From Pyropia yezoensis (Eukaryota > Rhodophyta > Bangiophyceae > Bangiales > Bangiaceae): DNA of 64,000 nucleotides. Where the stretch lies: contig CM020619.1 of the NCBI GenBank assembly GCA_009829735.1, forward strand, positions 23,895,554-23,959,553, written 5' to 3'. Shown here one piece after another: positions 20,423 to 29,502 of the stretch. The notes beneath the pieces are model-generated. The model saw only the letters and a program-made list of their open reading frames with translations. It was not told the origin of the DNA and searched no databases. The position numbers and the translations under genes are program-made. The number at the start of each line of letters is the position of its first letter. Positions within the stretch are counted from its first letter, which is position 1.

Positions 20423-22606
20423 TTACTCGTTTCCCGCCCTTGGTAGGGTGCTGTCCGCCGGGCCATCCGGCTGAGGAGGTGCCTCCTCGACGGCCAGTAC
20501 TCCACCTGGGGCTGGCTGCCTACCCGGTGCGGGTCCGGGTGCTCTGGCGGGATACCCCCCGGTGGATGCCTTGCGGTGCGCCGCTGCCCGCCGAGACTCC
20601 TCGGGGATGAGTGGGCAGGAAGACACCCAGTGCTGGGGATCCCCACACAACATACATCCGGACGTGCCGGTCCCTCCTTGAGTTCGCATCGGGGTAGCCC
20701 CGTAGCTGCGGTTGCCTCCCTCGGGCGCCCGAGTGCCTGCTCCCTGGTAGGCCTTGGGTCCTTGGGTCAACCGGAACATGGACTCCCCCAACCGGTTGGG
20801 TCGGCCCGCAATCTGCGGAGGTGCCTCCGTACGTACTGCCCATGTAGGCAGGGGCTGGTGGGGGTTACCCGTAACCGGGGAATACCCCGTCGTCCGCACA
20901 TACGGGACGCGCCGTCCCGCTCCCTCGTTGACCTGGAACTGGGTCCCAGCCGGGGCGATGTACGCTACCGTACCGTGCTCATCAATCACCGGCGTCGCCG
21001 GTAGCAACAGGTGGCCCTGTTGGTCAACTAGAGGTTCATCCTCGCCCGTAGGGGTATGTTCGGTCGCCACCAGTACTGGTGCGGCCTTACGTTCCACCTT
21101 CTCTTGCCTCGGTACCGGGGTGAGACTGGGCTTGCCTCCCTCACCCTTGGGCTTCGGGGCCAAGGCACACTCCGGGTGTAGAACCCGGTAGGCGTCCCCG
21201 AGGGACTTGCACATATGCATCAGTCGACTGAAGTTCGTCCGGGCCGTATTGGCTCCCCGAGCGGATATCCGCACGTAGTTGGGTACTCCTGCGAACAGGA
21301 TGGCCCGTAGCTCCCCTTCTCCGAGGAGCTTCCCCAGCTCGTAGTCGAGCTCTTGGATCCGGCGTCCAAACATCTCCTCATCCTCCCAGCTCTGGGCGGT
21401 CGCAGTGCGCAGGGCTCGGTAGTGGTCCTCGCACTTGTCCTCACTGAGGTTACTGCTCAGCAGCTCCTTCAGAATCCCACGGTAATCCATGGGGGTGGCC
21501 GCGACCCTCATTCCCGGCATCGGGGATGCCTGGCGATGAATGCCTCGCACCCGTTCATCAACAAAGAACAGGAGGATCTCCAGCGCCAGCCCCTCGTTAA
21601 CGGGGGCCTTGTCCGCGGCTGCCTTGAAGCTAGTTAAGAAGCCGATGACTGCCAACGGACGTCCGTTGGGGCCCCCGAACATAGGGACTCCCTTCATAAG
21701 GGTCTGCATAGAGCGGATCGCTCGGTGCGACGTATTACGCGTCGATTCCGATACGGTGGTAGAGCGGTCCTCCAAACGATAACGTTCGGGAGTCAGTACC
21801 GACCGGAAGACCTCGTTGACGATCTCCGTGTCAGCGTCCTGGATATCCAGTCGCTTCGCCAGTTGATGAGCAAACTCATCGGACTCCATCCGCTTCAGTA
21901 GGCTCGCAGTTACCTGCGCGGTCATAGCTTCCACCACTGAAGATGGTACTTCAGGCGTCGGCACTTCGGGAACCCGAGTTGCCTGGCCTCCTTCGTCGTG
22001 GGGATACTGTGAGAGGGTACCCCCTCCGCCAATAACCGACTCTCCACCGGCGTAAGTATCCGCCGGGTCGTGTCCACGGAGTCCGCTTCGGGTGCTCCGA
22101 GCGTATCGCTCCGTGTGGCTCCGTTCCAACTCTGCCGACGAGTCGGATCCATACCCCATTGTGTCCGGGGGTTGTCCAGGAGTAGCAACACCGGGGTTGA
22201 CCCTGGTGGACTCCGAAAGTAGTCCGGCCGGTTCGAACCGTACTGGTGCGGGAGGAACACGACGGGGTCCCGTCGTGTGGCGTGTTGACATCAACACTGC
22301 CATCGCGTCCTCCGTCCGCTCCTGGCGAGCGTCGAGTCCGGAAAACCGGGCCTCGATGCGGGCCAATGATGCCATCAGGGAATCCCCTGGTGAAGGAGGC
22401 GGCGGAGTGAGGTCGGTCGACGACAGTTGAGGCGGGCCCCCGCCTCCTGCCGTCCGAGCCGTGCCAAACGTCGATCCGGCACCTGAGAGCATTGGCGTCT
22501 CAATGTTGTCGATCGGGTTCCCGATCTCGGTTCCCGTAGTCACCTCCGGGGTCGGCGTCGACGCCGGTCCGTCATCTTGAACGTTCCCCGTCTCTTGGGT
22601 AGACAT
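20423..22606 (-). CDS. gag: Gag of element 1
   Basis: 727 codons from ATG at 22606; two upstream in-frame codons lead only to a GTG. The capsid-like region at about residues 270-450 contains KGVPMFGGPNGRPLAVIGFL, the equivalent of the F..FL..F segment in the other gags here. A CCHC knuckle CMLCGDPQHWVSSC (C-x2-C-x4-H-x4-C) lies near residue 660. The N-terminal 250 residues are polar and low-complexity. The protein ends two codons after the frameshift heptamer. It packages the element RNA and forms the particle. Confidence 0.93.
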   Translation of the reverse strand: MSTQETGNVQDDGPASTPTPEVTTGTEIGNPIDNIETPMLSGAGSTFGTARTAGGGGPPQLSSTDLTPPPPSPGDSLMASLARIEARFSGLDARQERTEDAMAVLMSTRHTTGPRRVPPAPVRFEPAGLLSESTRVNPGVATPGQPPDTMGYGSDSSAELERSHTERYARSTRSGLRGHDPADTYAGGESVIGGGGTLSQYPHDEGGQATRVPEVPTPEVPSSVVEAMTAQVTASLLKRMESDEFAHQLAKRLDIQDADTEIVNEVFRSVLTPERYRLEDRSTTVSESTRNTSHRAIRSMQTLMKGVPMFGGPNGRPLAVIGFLTSFKAAADKAPVNEGLALEILLFFVDERVRGIHRQASPMPGMRVAATPMDYRGILKELLSSNLSEDKCEDHYRALRTATAQSWEDEEMFGRRIQELDYELGKLLGEGELRAILFAGVPNYVRISARGANTARTNFSRLMHMCKSLGDAYRVLHPECALAPKPKGEGGKPSLTPVPRQEKVERKAAPVLVATEHTPTGEDEPLVDQQGHLLLPATPVIDEHGTVAYIAPAGTQFQVNEGAGRRVPYVRTTGYSPVTGNPHQPLPTWAVRTEAPPQIAGRPNRLGESMFRLTQGPKAYQGAGTRAPEGGNRSYGATPMRTQGGTGTSGCMLCGDPQHWVSSCPLIPEESRRAAAHRKASTGGYPARAPGPAPGRQPAPGGVLAVEEAPPQPDGPADSTLPRAGNE
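20429..20435 (-). promoter_or_regulatory. -1 ribosomal frameshift site of element 1
   Basis: On the minus strand the heptamer G GGA AAC sits in the gag zero frame, followed by GAG and the stop TAA (20423-20425). A one-base backward slip enters the pol frame, which is open from here to its end at 16248. Downstream RNA can form hairpins at once (CTGGGGTAACCCAG and CCGCGGAGTACCGCGG), as expected of a stimulator. The same heptamer in the same place is found in elements 2 and 3. Confidence 0.85.
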
Positions 22607-22831
22607 AGTCACAATCAGTCAACCGACGTAACAATCACCACGAATAAGAGAGCGAGGGGGTAGATTGGGGAGAGTAACAGTAGATCACAGTCAAACGTAA
22701 AAACTCAACACAATCGATCAGGTCGCAACACCACGAGTTCAAGAAAAGGACCGGATCCCTATCCGTGTGCCAGGGCCGAAGACGGCGTCACCACAAGGGT
22801 GACGGAAACCCGTCCCCTGCTGCTCCACCAA
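22607..22831 (-). other. Leader and primer-binding site of element 1
   Basis: The 18 nt at 22813-22830 read TGGTGGAGCAGCAGGGGA on the minus strand, one nt from the 5' LTR. They are complementary to a tRNA 3' end with CCA and an acceptor 3' strand CTGCTCC. The identical 18-mer is used by element 3. I cannot name the tRNA. Confidence 0.8.
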
Positions 22832-23194
22832 TGTAGCACAATAGGGATCCGTCGCACGTCCACTCTCAGGGAACACTCACCAAGGGGGATCGGCACCAAC
22901 GTCACCGGGAGGCCAAGGTTGCTGTCCTTGGAGCGCAAGCCACGGGACCAAGATGGGAGCCCAAATGGGAGGGGTTTGTTGTTCTACCTTGGCCGGCGGT
23001 GGATTCGCCGCCGGCCCCCACGTTATAAACCCTCGGAGACACTACTAACTACCCTCCCCCCCAAGATGCAAGTCCCTCTGGTCATACGTAACTTATAGAT
23101 ACCGTGACCAGTACGAACTATCAAATTGGAAGTTAAGGGTTAGAAGTAGCCCCCCTAATATTAGGGTTACAATACGGCCAACCATATTGCTACA
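22832..23194 (-). repeat. 5' LTR of element 1
   Basis: 363 bp, identical by eye to the 3' LTR except for two extra nt (AATACGG versus AACGG near its right end). Followed by target duplication CGCTG at 23195-23199. Confidence 0.95.
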
Positions 23195-23906
23195 CGCTGC
23201 AGCCATCCCACCTCCCTCCTCTTCGTCGCGAGTGATGCGCCCGCCGCCGGTGGCGTTTCATCCCCCTCCCTCTACGGCCGGTGAAGTGCCCGCCACTGCC
23301 TGGACTGTGGCACGAAGGTAGGCGACATCCTGCGCTTACACGGGAGCACCACGCGCTGAAATGCAGTCCGCGCCGTCACAGCTCTTGACCTGGACAAAGG
23401 GCACATCATTGCAGTCACATGGCGCCTCAGTATGTATATCTTACAGGAACAACCTGTATGCTAAAGCGGCCAGAAGCGGCGAAGTTCCTACGGGACCTCT
23501 CCATACCAAATGTCCCTACGTATGTCGGACGAACGTGGCAGGGGTTTGTCATATTCCAATGAGATTTCTGATGAGAATCCGGTTGCTGAAAGTCTCTCGT
23601 GATTCCATTTCTCCTCCTCTCCCTCTCCTGGCCGTCTGGCTGCAGCGCCTGCCGCCGCAGTCCCAATGCGGTTGGTTTTCAACGGGCGGGCCCGCGATCG
23701 ACGGTAGAGACGTGGTGTGGCTCCCGGCAGGCCTGCTACAAGAGAGAACGGCCACTTCTCTCGACGCAGTGTCAAATTTCCACACGTACGGCAAAGCATA
23801 ACCGTAGAACCCTCGCGGGGGCACCAGACCACCGCTACATGGGCACAGTTTCCCCCGCGCACCGCAACACATACCAGTGGCATGTACAGAGCAGACCCAT
23901 CACCCC
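23195..23906. other. Right remainder of the C-rich repeat and intergenic sequence
   Basis: Positions 23195-23310 continue the C-rich tandem repeat interrupted by element 1. From 23310 to 23906 there is no recognisable gene; the long minus-strand frame across it (down to 23488) is the run-off of the gag-protease relic and P450 antisense frames. Confidence 0.45.
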
Positions 23907-24158
23907 TCAAGCGCACGCTGGCGGCGGCGGCGCACCTGCCCGCCGCGTCACGCGCACATCGTACGGCGCTGGCCGAAAGGTACCGAGGTTCACCCCCCGT
24001 ACGGGCTCCTTGGTCACCAACCGCACCTGGTAGCCCCACAGAACGCACACGATGGTGGTCTTCCACTCGAGCTGCGACAGCCGCCGGCCGGGGCACGCGA
24101 TGGGGCCGAGGCCAAACGGGAAGGACATGAGAGCGGCCATCGGGCGTGCTTGCTGCAA
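23907..24158 (-). pseudogene. Cytochrome P450 C-terminal fragment
   Basis: The frame contains the P450 haem-ligand signature as SFPFGLGPIACPGRRLSQLE: F-x-x-G-x-x-x-C-x-G with the thiolate cysteine, although the usual Arg after GP is Ile here. It then has the family's typical C-terminal strands (about 60 residues, ending YDVRVTRRA) and a stop at 23907. Only about 75 residues of a protein normally near 500 are present. Immediately upstream on the same strand the sequence switches to a retroelement protease, so the rest of the gene is missing or displaced. It may be a relic, or the final exon of a gene whose upstream part was disrupted. Confidence 0.72.
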
Positions 24159-24159
24159 A

Positions 24160-25250
24160 GTCCGTTTCCTTAGTGTTCACAAGCAGGGAGGTCACTAGGC
24201 GCCTTGAGACGAAGTTGATGGGAAATCCGTCGTCACACAGCACCTTAATAACTTTGCCATTGACAGAAGCAGTAGAAAGCAGAAGCCCGAGCCGCGGGCC
24301 TTCTAACGGTGACGACATACTTTCAGGAACCGCAGAAGCGTCTTTCACAAGTGTTGATGACGGTTGCTGCTTCAGTTCCGCTGGCCTTCTCGGCAGTCCT
24401 TAGCCAAGTGCCCTTTCTCGCGACAGCGGGGGCACAGACCTTTGCGCATACAGCCCTGGCGCTCGTCTGGCGTCAGCTTGTCGACCTTGATGCTGGAAAT
24501 GTTCATTGGGATAACACCCGCCGACGGTGGCTTCCCAGAAGTGCTGCTAACATTGCTGGGAGTATGGGACACTCCAGCCTTGGCCGCTTCGACGCGCAGG
24601 GCGTCAGTCATAAGGGACTCAAGATCCGTGTAGGTCTTCAGGCACAGTGCCTGCCAGATGTCGCGCTTAAGGCCTCTGCTATAGCGGTCGATTTTTTCCG
24701 CTTCGGTGATGTCGGGGATATCCAAGAGGACGCTTAGGAACGTCCTGTTGAACGTCCCGACGTCCCTGATTTGACGCCAGGAGTGCAGCTTGTCCCGCGC
24801 CGCCTGCGTCTTGTTCAGTGGGCTGAAGCGACGGATGAGCGCAGCCCGCAGGGCAGTCCAGTAGGGGACCGCGATGGTACGATTCTAGGTATGCCACCAA
24901 GTGAACGCCTCACCCTCCAGGAAGGTGCAGGCGATCCGGCACGCTTCGTCAGGGTCAGTCAGCCGCACATAAGAGTCCATGTGCGAGCACCTCGCTTCAA
25001 TTGTCCCGGGCTTGCCGGAGAACAGCGCGGGCTTGTGCGGCCTCGCAGTCGTTGTGCCTGCACCGGTGGTCTTGGCCTTGGCGTCCGCCAGCTGTTTCTT
25101 GGCGTCCGCCAGTTCTACCTTGTGAGCCTCGAGTTCGGCGCTCATCTGCGAGACGAACGCAGTACGTTGAGTCCATGATTCCGCTGAGGGTGCGGTTGAG
25201 GCCGTGCCTGGATTGGTCGGGCTAATACCAGAAGGATTAGGGGGATCCAT
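24160..25250 (-). pseudogene. Decayed Ty3/gypsy gag-protease
   Basis: From ATG 25250 the frame runs through a coiled-coil-like stretch (ELEAHKVELADAKKQLADAK), a capsid-type region (PALFSGKPG ... CTFLEGEAFTWWHT), an in-frame TAG at 24885-24887, more capsid sequence (KIDRYSRGLKRDIWQALCL) and a CCHC knuckle CPRCREKGHLAKDC, ending at 24372. The next frame (-1 relative to gag, as in the intact elements) holds a protease-like segment with DDG in place of DTG (CDDGFPINFVSRRLV). It stops resembling pol at about 24160, where the P450 fragment begins. No RT, integrase or LTRs remain. This gag is of a different lineage from elements 1-3. Confidence 0.75.
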
Positions 25251-25604
25251 GGTAAACTTCGCAACGATCAAATCAACTAAGCAGATCTAAATCGACTTAC
25301 TCCGGTTGGGCGCCGGGCAGGTCCTTAAAGATGTGCAAAGAGTTTGATCCGTCAAAGTAGTGTTACGCGAGCTTCTGGACGTGTGCGGCCGTAGTGGCTG
25401 CAACGATTCCAAAGATGTACAACACTATTTGATGGTTCACAAGTGATGCGATGAAACAGAATTCGAAGACTCAAGCATGCAGTCGGATTTTGCCGCCGGC
25501 GTCCGCGCGCGGGCCCGAGTCGGGTCGCGCCGGATTTCCAAGCGGGGGGAATTTACGTGGCAAATCGCGCCTCTCGCACAGATCCTGGGGGGTGTTGCGA
25601 GGTG
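25251..25604. other. Intergenic region
   Basis: Lies between the gag relic's start and the zinc-finger gene's stop. No LTR end, gene or repeat recognised. Confidence 0.4.
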
Positions 25605-26054
25605 TCAACTGGTGTGGCGCGCCAGCGTGCGGTGGTGATCCTTGCCACGCTGGTGGCGTTCGAAGTGTTCCACCGTCTCGAATTTGCGATCGCAGTTGTC
25701 GCACCGCGGGCGCGTGGCTGGACGGTTGACCGAATTGCGGTGGCGCCGCGACCAGCGATGATCGCGCAGCACTGTCAGGCTGTTGCAACACACGCCACAG
25801 GGCTTGCACACGTACTTGTCCTTGGGGATGCTCTTGGCGATCCGGCGTTGTTCCCGCTGCTTCGCCGCGCGCGCCGCCGTGGGTCGGATGTGCCCATCAC
25901 GTGGGGCGGGCGGCGCAGTGTATCGCCGCGCGGGGTCCAGCGGGGGCAGCCGGAGGCCCCGACTGGCCGAGCCCGCCGAGCCAGGCGTGGCTGGGCCCTT
26001 GCCCTTGCGCGAGAAGGGGGGCTTGGATGCGGCTGCCGCCGCCGAGTCGGCCAT
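25605..26054 (-). CDS. Two-finger C2H2 (U1/matrin-like) zinc-finger protein
   Basis: 149 codons from the first ATG (26054); the frame is open further upstream, but only from a GTG through Ala/Thr-rich sequence. Two zinc fingers lie at the C-terminal half: YVCKPCGVCCNSLTVLRDH...H and PRCDNCDRKFETVEHFERH...H, each C-x2-C-x12-H-x5-H. The H-x5-H spacing is typical of U1-like/matrin or dsRNA-binding zinc fingers rather than classic DNA-binding TFIIIA fingers. The N-terminus is basic and Ala/Ser/Pro-rich. A nuclear, RNA- or DNA-binding role is inferred from the fold only. It could be a host gene or a gene carried by a lost mobile element, as everything around it is element-derived. Confidence 0.7.
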   Translation of the reverse strand: MADSAAAAASKPPFSRKGKGPATPGSAGSASRGLRLPPLDPARRYTAPPAPRDGHIRPTAARAAKQREQRRIAKSIPKDKYVCKPCGVCCNSLTVLRDHRWSRRHRNSVNRPATRPRCDNCDRKFETVEHFERHQRGKDHHRTLARHTS

Positions 26055-26461
26055 CGCCGGCACAGAGGATGACGTGGATGCCGCCGCCGGTGATGCGCGC
26101 GCCGCCGTGGTGACGCGTGCCTCCGCGGTCGTGCGCGCCGCCGGGGCGCGCGCAGTCGCCGCCGAGGAAGTCGGGGCGCCCGCCAACGCCGAGGAAGAAT
26201 ATTCGGAACCTGATTTGGCACCCACTGGGTTTCAACAATCCGTTGACCAAAAGAAAAAAACCGTGACAGGGGCCACCAGGGCAGTGTCAGGGCAGTGTTC
26301 TTTCGGTGTGATTCGTGGAACCCGCTGCGTTCGTATTACGATGCGCGAGGCACGCCGAACACAGGGGGCAGCACGAGGGCACAAACACAGGGGGGGCCAA
26401 ATCGGGAACGGAATAGCAACGTCACCGACAGGAGGAAGTCAAACTATTTGAAGCTACCACA
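26055..26461. other. Upstream region of the zinc-finger gene
   Basis: Alanine-rich open frames on both strands extend from the gene to about 26225. The remainder to the solo LTR holds nothing recognised and may include the promoter. Confidence 0.4.
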
Positions 26462-27334
26462 TGTGAGGCACCACCCACACCCGGGCAGCCCTCAACGTAC
26501 TGGTGAACGGTGTCAGCTGCCCGCGCAAGCCAATGAGGCTGCGGGGCGCGGGGAAGGTGACGGGCGAGGTGACGGTGATGGGGGTGGGGAAAAAGATGGG
26601 CGTGACGTCGGTAAGGGCCGAGGGGGTCGAGGGGTTCGAGGGTAAAGGAGGTCGTTGTGTCTGTGCTTGTTGTTCCCCCCGAGGTCTCCCCGGTTGGCGC
26701 CCTCACTCACACATTATATACCCCCGGGGGGGCACCCAGGGTGCCCCAAAGCATGCGATTGCCCGTGCCGCCGGGGGGGCGGCACCAATGGGCTCAAAAC
26801 AAGGCATAGGCTCACAGAACAAGTCAAGGTGGGTGTGCGCGCCCCAAGGCGCCCCACCAGACAGCCCCAAGCGGGGGTGGGGGCGGCGTGCAGCGCTCGT
26901 AGCGCCGCGCGGCTGGCCTCACACGCCGGTCGGCCGGAAGGGCCGCAGAGGCGTGTAAGCCAGACGCCAGTCTTCGGGTCCAAAATCTCCCGTGGGTCAG
27001 CAATTGTTGCCGTTCCCATTGGCTCGTGGGGAGATTGTTCCGGCTGGCCGATGTGTCAGAGATGTGGCTTGTCCTGAGGTCCGTTAGTCATCTGATCTGC
27101 GGAGAGAAATATCCGTCCGGGGATGAGTCAGGGTACTAACGGGTAGCCGATCCGCGGCTCTCGTGCTGACCGTCCGCGACCCGCAGAATCTCGGCCGGAC
27201 ACCGCGGCATCTCCAGATTACCAGGGAGTTGATGCGTCTTGGAAGGAGTTGGCTGAGAAGGACAGGGAAGGAGAGGCCCCAGTCCTTATCCCCGAAGCCA
27301 GAGTCTTGGGGATTTAGGGGGCATATCCTTACAT
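26462..27334. mobile_element. Solo LTR, family A copy 2
   Basis: 873 bp with termini TGTGAGG...CCTTACA, collinear with 6990-7837. It contains the family TATA box (ATTATATACCCC at about 26712) followed by GGTGCCCCAAAGCATGCG. Flanks CCACA and TCAGA do not match, so a target duplication is lacking or has decayed. It is in the same orientation as copy 1 and 19.5 kb away. The low identity between the copies makes a single giant element unlikely. Confidence 0.65.
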
Positions 27335-27566
27335 CAGACCGGCCACCACTCGAGCGGGCGGCTCGCAAGGCGGACAGAAGAGCGCGGCCACATCAACCGT
27401 CGCCCCGTCGTCCAACGACCGCGCTCGCACACCTCTCTACTGCCTTCCCCTCCCCTCCCCCCCGTCCTCCCCCCGGCATCTGCCGCCCCCCCCCCCCCCC
27501 CCCCCCCACCCGGGCGTCTGCCAGCCCCTCTCTACCTGTGTCACTCGGCTGTTTGGCGCGGCAAGC
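27335..27566. other. Short spacer before the pogo-like gene
   Basis: Ends in a C homopolymer tract (27486-27508). No feature recognised. The 5' terminal inverted repeat of the pogo-like element should lie here, but I cannot identify it. Confidence 0.4.
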
Positions 27567-27959
27567 ATGTCACCGAATCCTGGCACGCCGACCATCACTG
27601 TCCGGGAGCTGAAGCACCGGTGCGTGATAACTGCGGTTGGGCTGGTTTGGGGCGGCCGAAGCATCAAGCAGGCAATGGAGGAGGTCAACAAACAAGTGGG
27701 GCCGGATGGGCAGGCGACCGTTGGTTCCATCCAACGTGGGCTGAAGGCCTTTCCTGGCGCGTGAGAGCGACTGGGCCGCGCCCCTATCTTGCCGGCAGCG
27801 GCGGAGGAGCGTCTAAGGGACGCTATTGGTAAATTGCAAGCGCAGAGTTTTAACATTCCCAAACTTCACCATCGCCAGGCCGTGGAGGATGTCGTGGCGG
27901 AGCTGCTAGCCGAAGAACAAGCCAAGTGGAAGGGCAAGCGGCCGTCCGAGGGTAGGGTG
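27567..27959 (+). pseudogene. Pogo-like transposase, N-terminal part (split by element 2)
   Basis: The frame starts ATG 27567 and holds a helix-turn-helix-like N-terminus (VWGGRSIKQAMEEVNKQ). It has an in-frame TGA at 27762-27764 and continues in the same frame through EERLRDAIGKLQAQSFNIP to PSEGRV at 27959. Exactly there element 2 is inserted (target duplication GGGTG, 27955-27959). The reading frame resumes at 46737 with RRFCARHGLRLHHKSR, the second DNA-binding subdomain of pogo/Fot1-type transposases. It was thus one gene before the insertion. Confidence 0.75.
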
Positions 27960-28498
27960 TGTAGCAGTACTCCCAACCACCAACCCCGAGTCAGGGAAGG
28001 AAGAGGAGTATTGCCGATATCCCAACTTGGGACACCGGAAGCAAGCACCTCCAAACAACCGAACACGGAACTTGCGTGTGGTGAGCGGGTCCACTCACCA
28101 AGGCACGAACAAGATGTGTCGGAGCCAGACGGTGTTTTCTTGCTTGGCCAGCCAAGGTGGGCCCTCCCCGCCTTGCTGTCCCTCCTTATCAACCCTCCTC
28201 ACACGCTCACGCAACCCCTCAAAACACTCAGAAAATGAACCCTCAAACAAACCAATCATATCACTCCACATGCAAAGAACTCAAAGCGTAGAAATCCGTC
28301 TGGCTCCCGTGCAAAAATCCCAAGAAACAAATACCAGCAGCATTACCCTGCTCTAGTATGTCGGAAGTCCTAGTCGAATTTCCGTCCAGAAGTCAGAAGT
28401 TTCACCATCGTGGGTCGGGTGAATTTCGACTTCCGGTCAGGTCCACTTGACCCGAATCTTCAAAGTATTGGTACCGAATTCCGGCCCAATCTCCCACA
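27960..28498 (-). repeat. 3' LTR of element 2
   Basis: 539 bp, TGTAGCAG...CTCCCACA. The minus-strand polypurine tract GAGAAGGGGGAAA follows at 28499-28511. No clear TATA box on either strand. Confidence 0.93.
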
Positions 28499-28511
28499 TT
28501 TCCCCCTTCTC

Positions 28512-29502
28512 AAAAGTCCAGCCGTCCCGGTGGACGTCCAATCAGCGGCGAGTCGCAGTGACCGGGAGAGGAGGATGCAATTCCCGAGTTGAGATGCAAA
28601 GTACGGTGCATCGCTGGCGTCTAGCGTGCACCAGGGTTACGCCGGGGTTGCACTCGCGTCCGGCGGGGCCCTCCGGGAGAGGCAGTCCCTCTCCGTGGGG
28701 TGCGCTCTCTGCCCTGACACTGGGTAGAGGAGCCCCCTCCACGCGAAACAGGTGTGGGGGAAAGTCGTCCCCCACCTGGTCAGGGTGCTCCACGGGTGGA
28801 CTCACGTGTGGGTGAGCCCCCTAACCTGGGTGTCGGCGTACCTCCGCCACACCCCCTGCCCCTCAACTGGAGGAGTAGGGCGTCGACGTTCTCACTCGGA
28901 ACGTCGACCTGCACCTGCCCCTTCAGTTGGGGTACGGTTGCTCTCGGGGGGTCGGGTTGTGTCCCCCCCTTCAGCTCGATCCACCCCCAGCTGGCTCTCT
29001 GCGGGGTGTTCCTCACTCCTCCCCTCCCTTTCTAGTCAGGGTTGAGGGGTGTGCGCACCCCGAGTTGGGGGTGTTGCACTCGGTCGCCGGCGGTGGGACT
29101 CGGCCGCCGGTGCGGGGTCTTCTCTCCCCTTCGTGTGTGCGGGCGGGTGTGTGCCTTCCCGCCGCTGCTCCCTCGCGTCGGCGGGTCTGTCTCTTCCCGC
29201 CGTGCGGTTGGTGTCGTTGGTTGGGGTGGTGTCTTCCCCCTTCCGCCCCTGTGTCGGGCGTCTTCGTTGTCGGTGGGGGCGTGGGTTGTGTTCCCCCCCC
29301 TTTGTCCTCGTTGGCGGGGTTGTGTCTTCCCCGCGCTGCCCCTTGTGTCGGGCTTCTTCGTTGTCGGTGGGGGGTGTGGGTCGTGTCCCCCCCCCTTGCT
29401 CTACCTCACCGAGTCGGTCAAGGTTGGTTGTCGTCGGAGGGGGAGCGGGTCGTGTCCCCCCCCGTGCTCAACCTCACCGAGTCGGTCAAGGTTGGTCGCG
29501 TG
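28512..29502 (+). repeat. Hairpin- and tandem-repeat-rich leader of aORF2
   Basis: Positions 28620-29040 contain many GGGG/CCCC stem-loops (for example GTGGGGGAAAGTCGTCCCCCAC near 28751-28772). Positions about 29240-29500 hold degenerate tandem copies of a GTCGGGCTTCTTCGTTGTCGGTGG unit and two copies of CTCACCGAGTCGGTCAAGG (about 29405 and 29473). Frames are open but low-complexity, so I do not extend aORF2 into it. Confidence 0.6.

Larger units (their letters stand above)
12376..23194 (-). mobile_element. Complete Ty3/gypsy chromovirus with antisense ORF (element 1)
   Basis: This is a 10.8-kb LTR retrotransposon on the minus strand. LTRs of 361 and 363 bp differ only by a 2-nt indel, which indicates very recent insertion. 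It is flanked by the perfect target duplication CGCTG. Order on the minus strand is 5' LTR, primer-binding site, gag (22606-20423), pol (20414-16248), a non-coding 0.5-kb spacer, an ORF on the opposite strand (13321-15768), polypurine tract and 3' LTR. Gag and pol have no internal stops, so the copy looks potentially autonomous. Short hairpins are exceptionally dense over the whole element. Confidence 0.95.

Noticed and set aside
6990-27334. The two family A LTRs as the ends of one 20-kb retrotransposon
   Set aside because: They are too diverged from each other, flanks do not match, and no gag-pol of matching age lies between them apart from independently bounded elements.
28927-29502. N-terminal extension of aORF2
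   Set aside because: Made of tandem repeats and Cys/Pro/Gly-rich low complexity; first convincing ATG is 29503.
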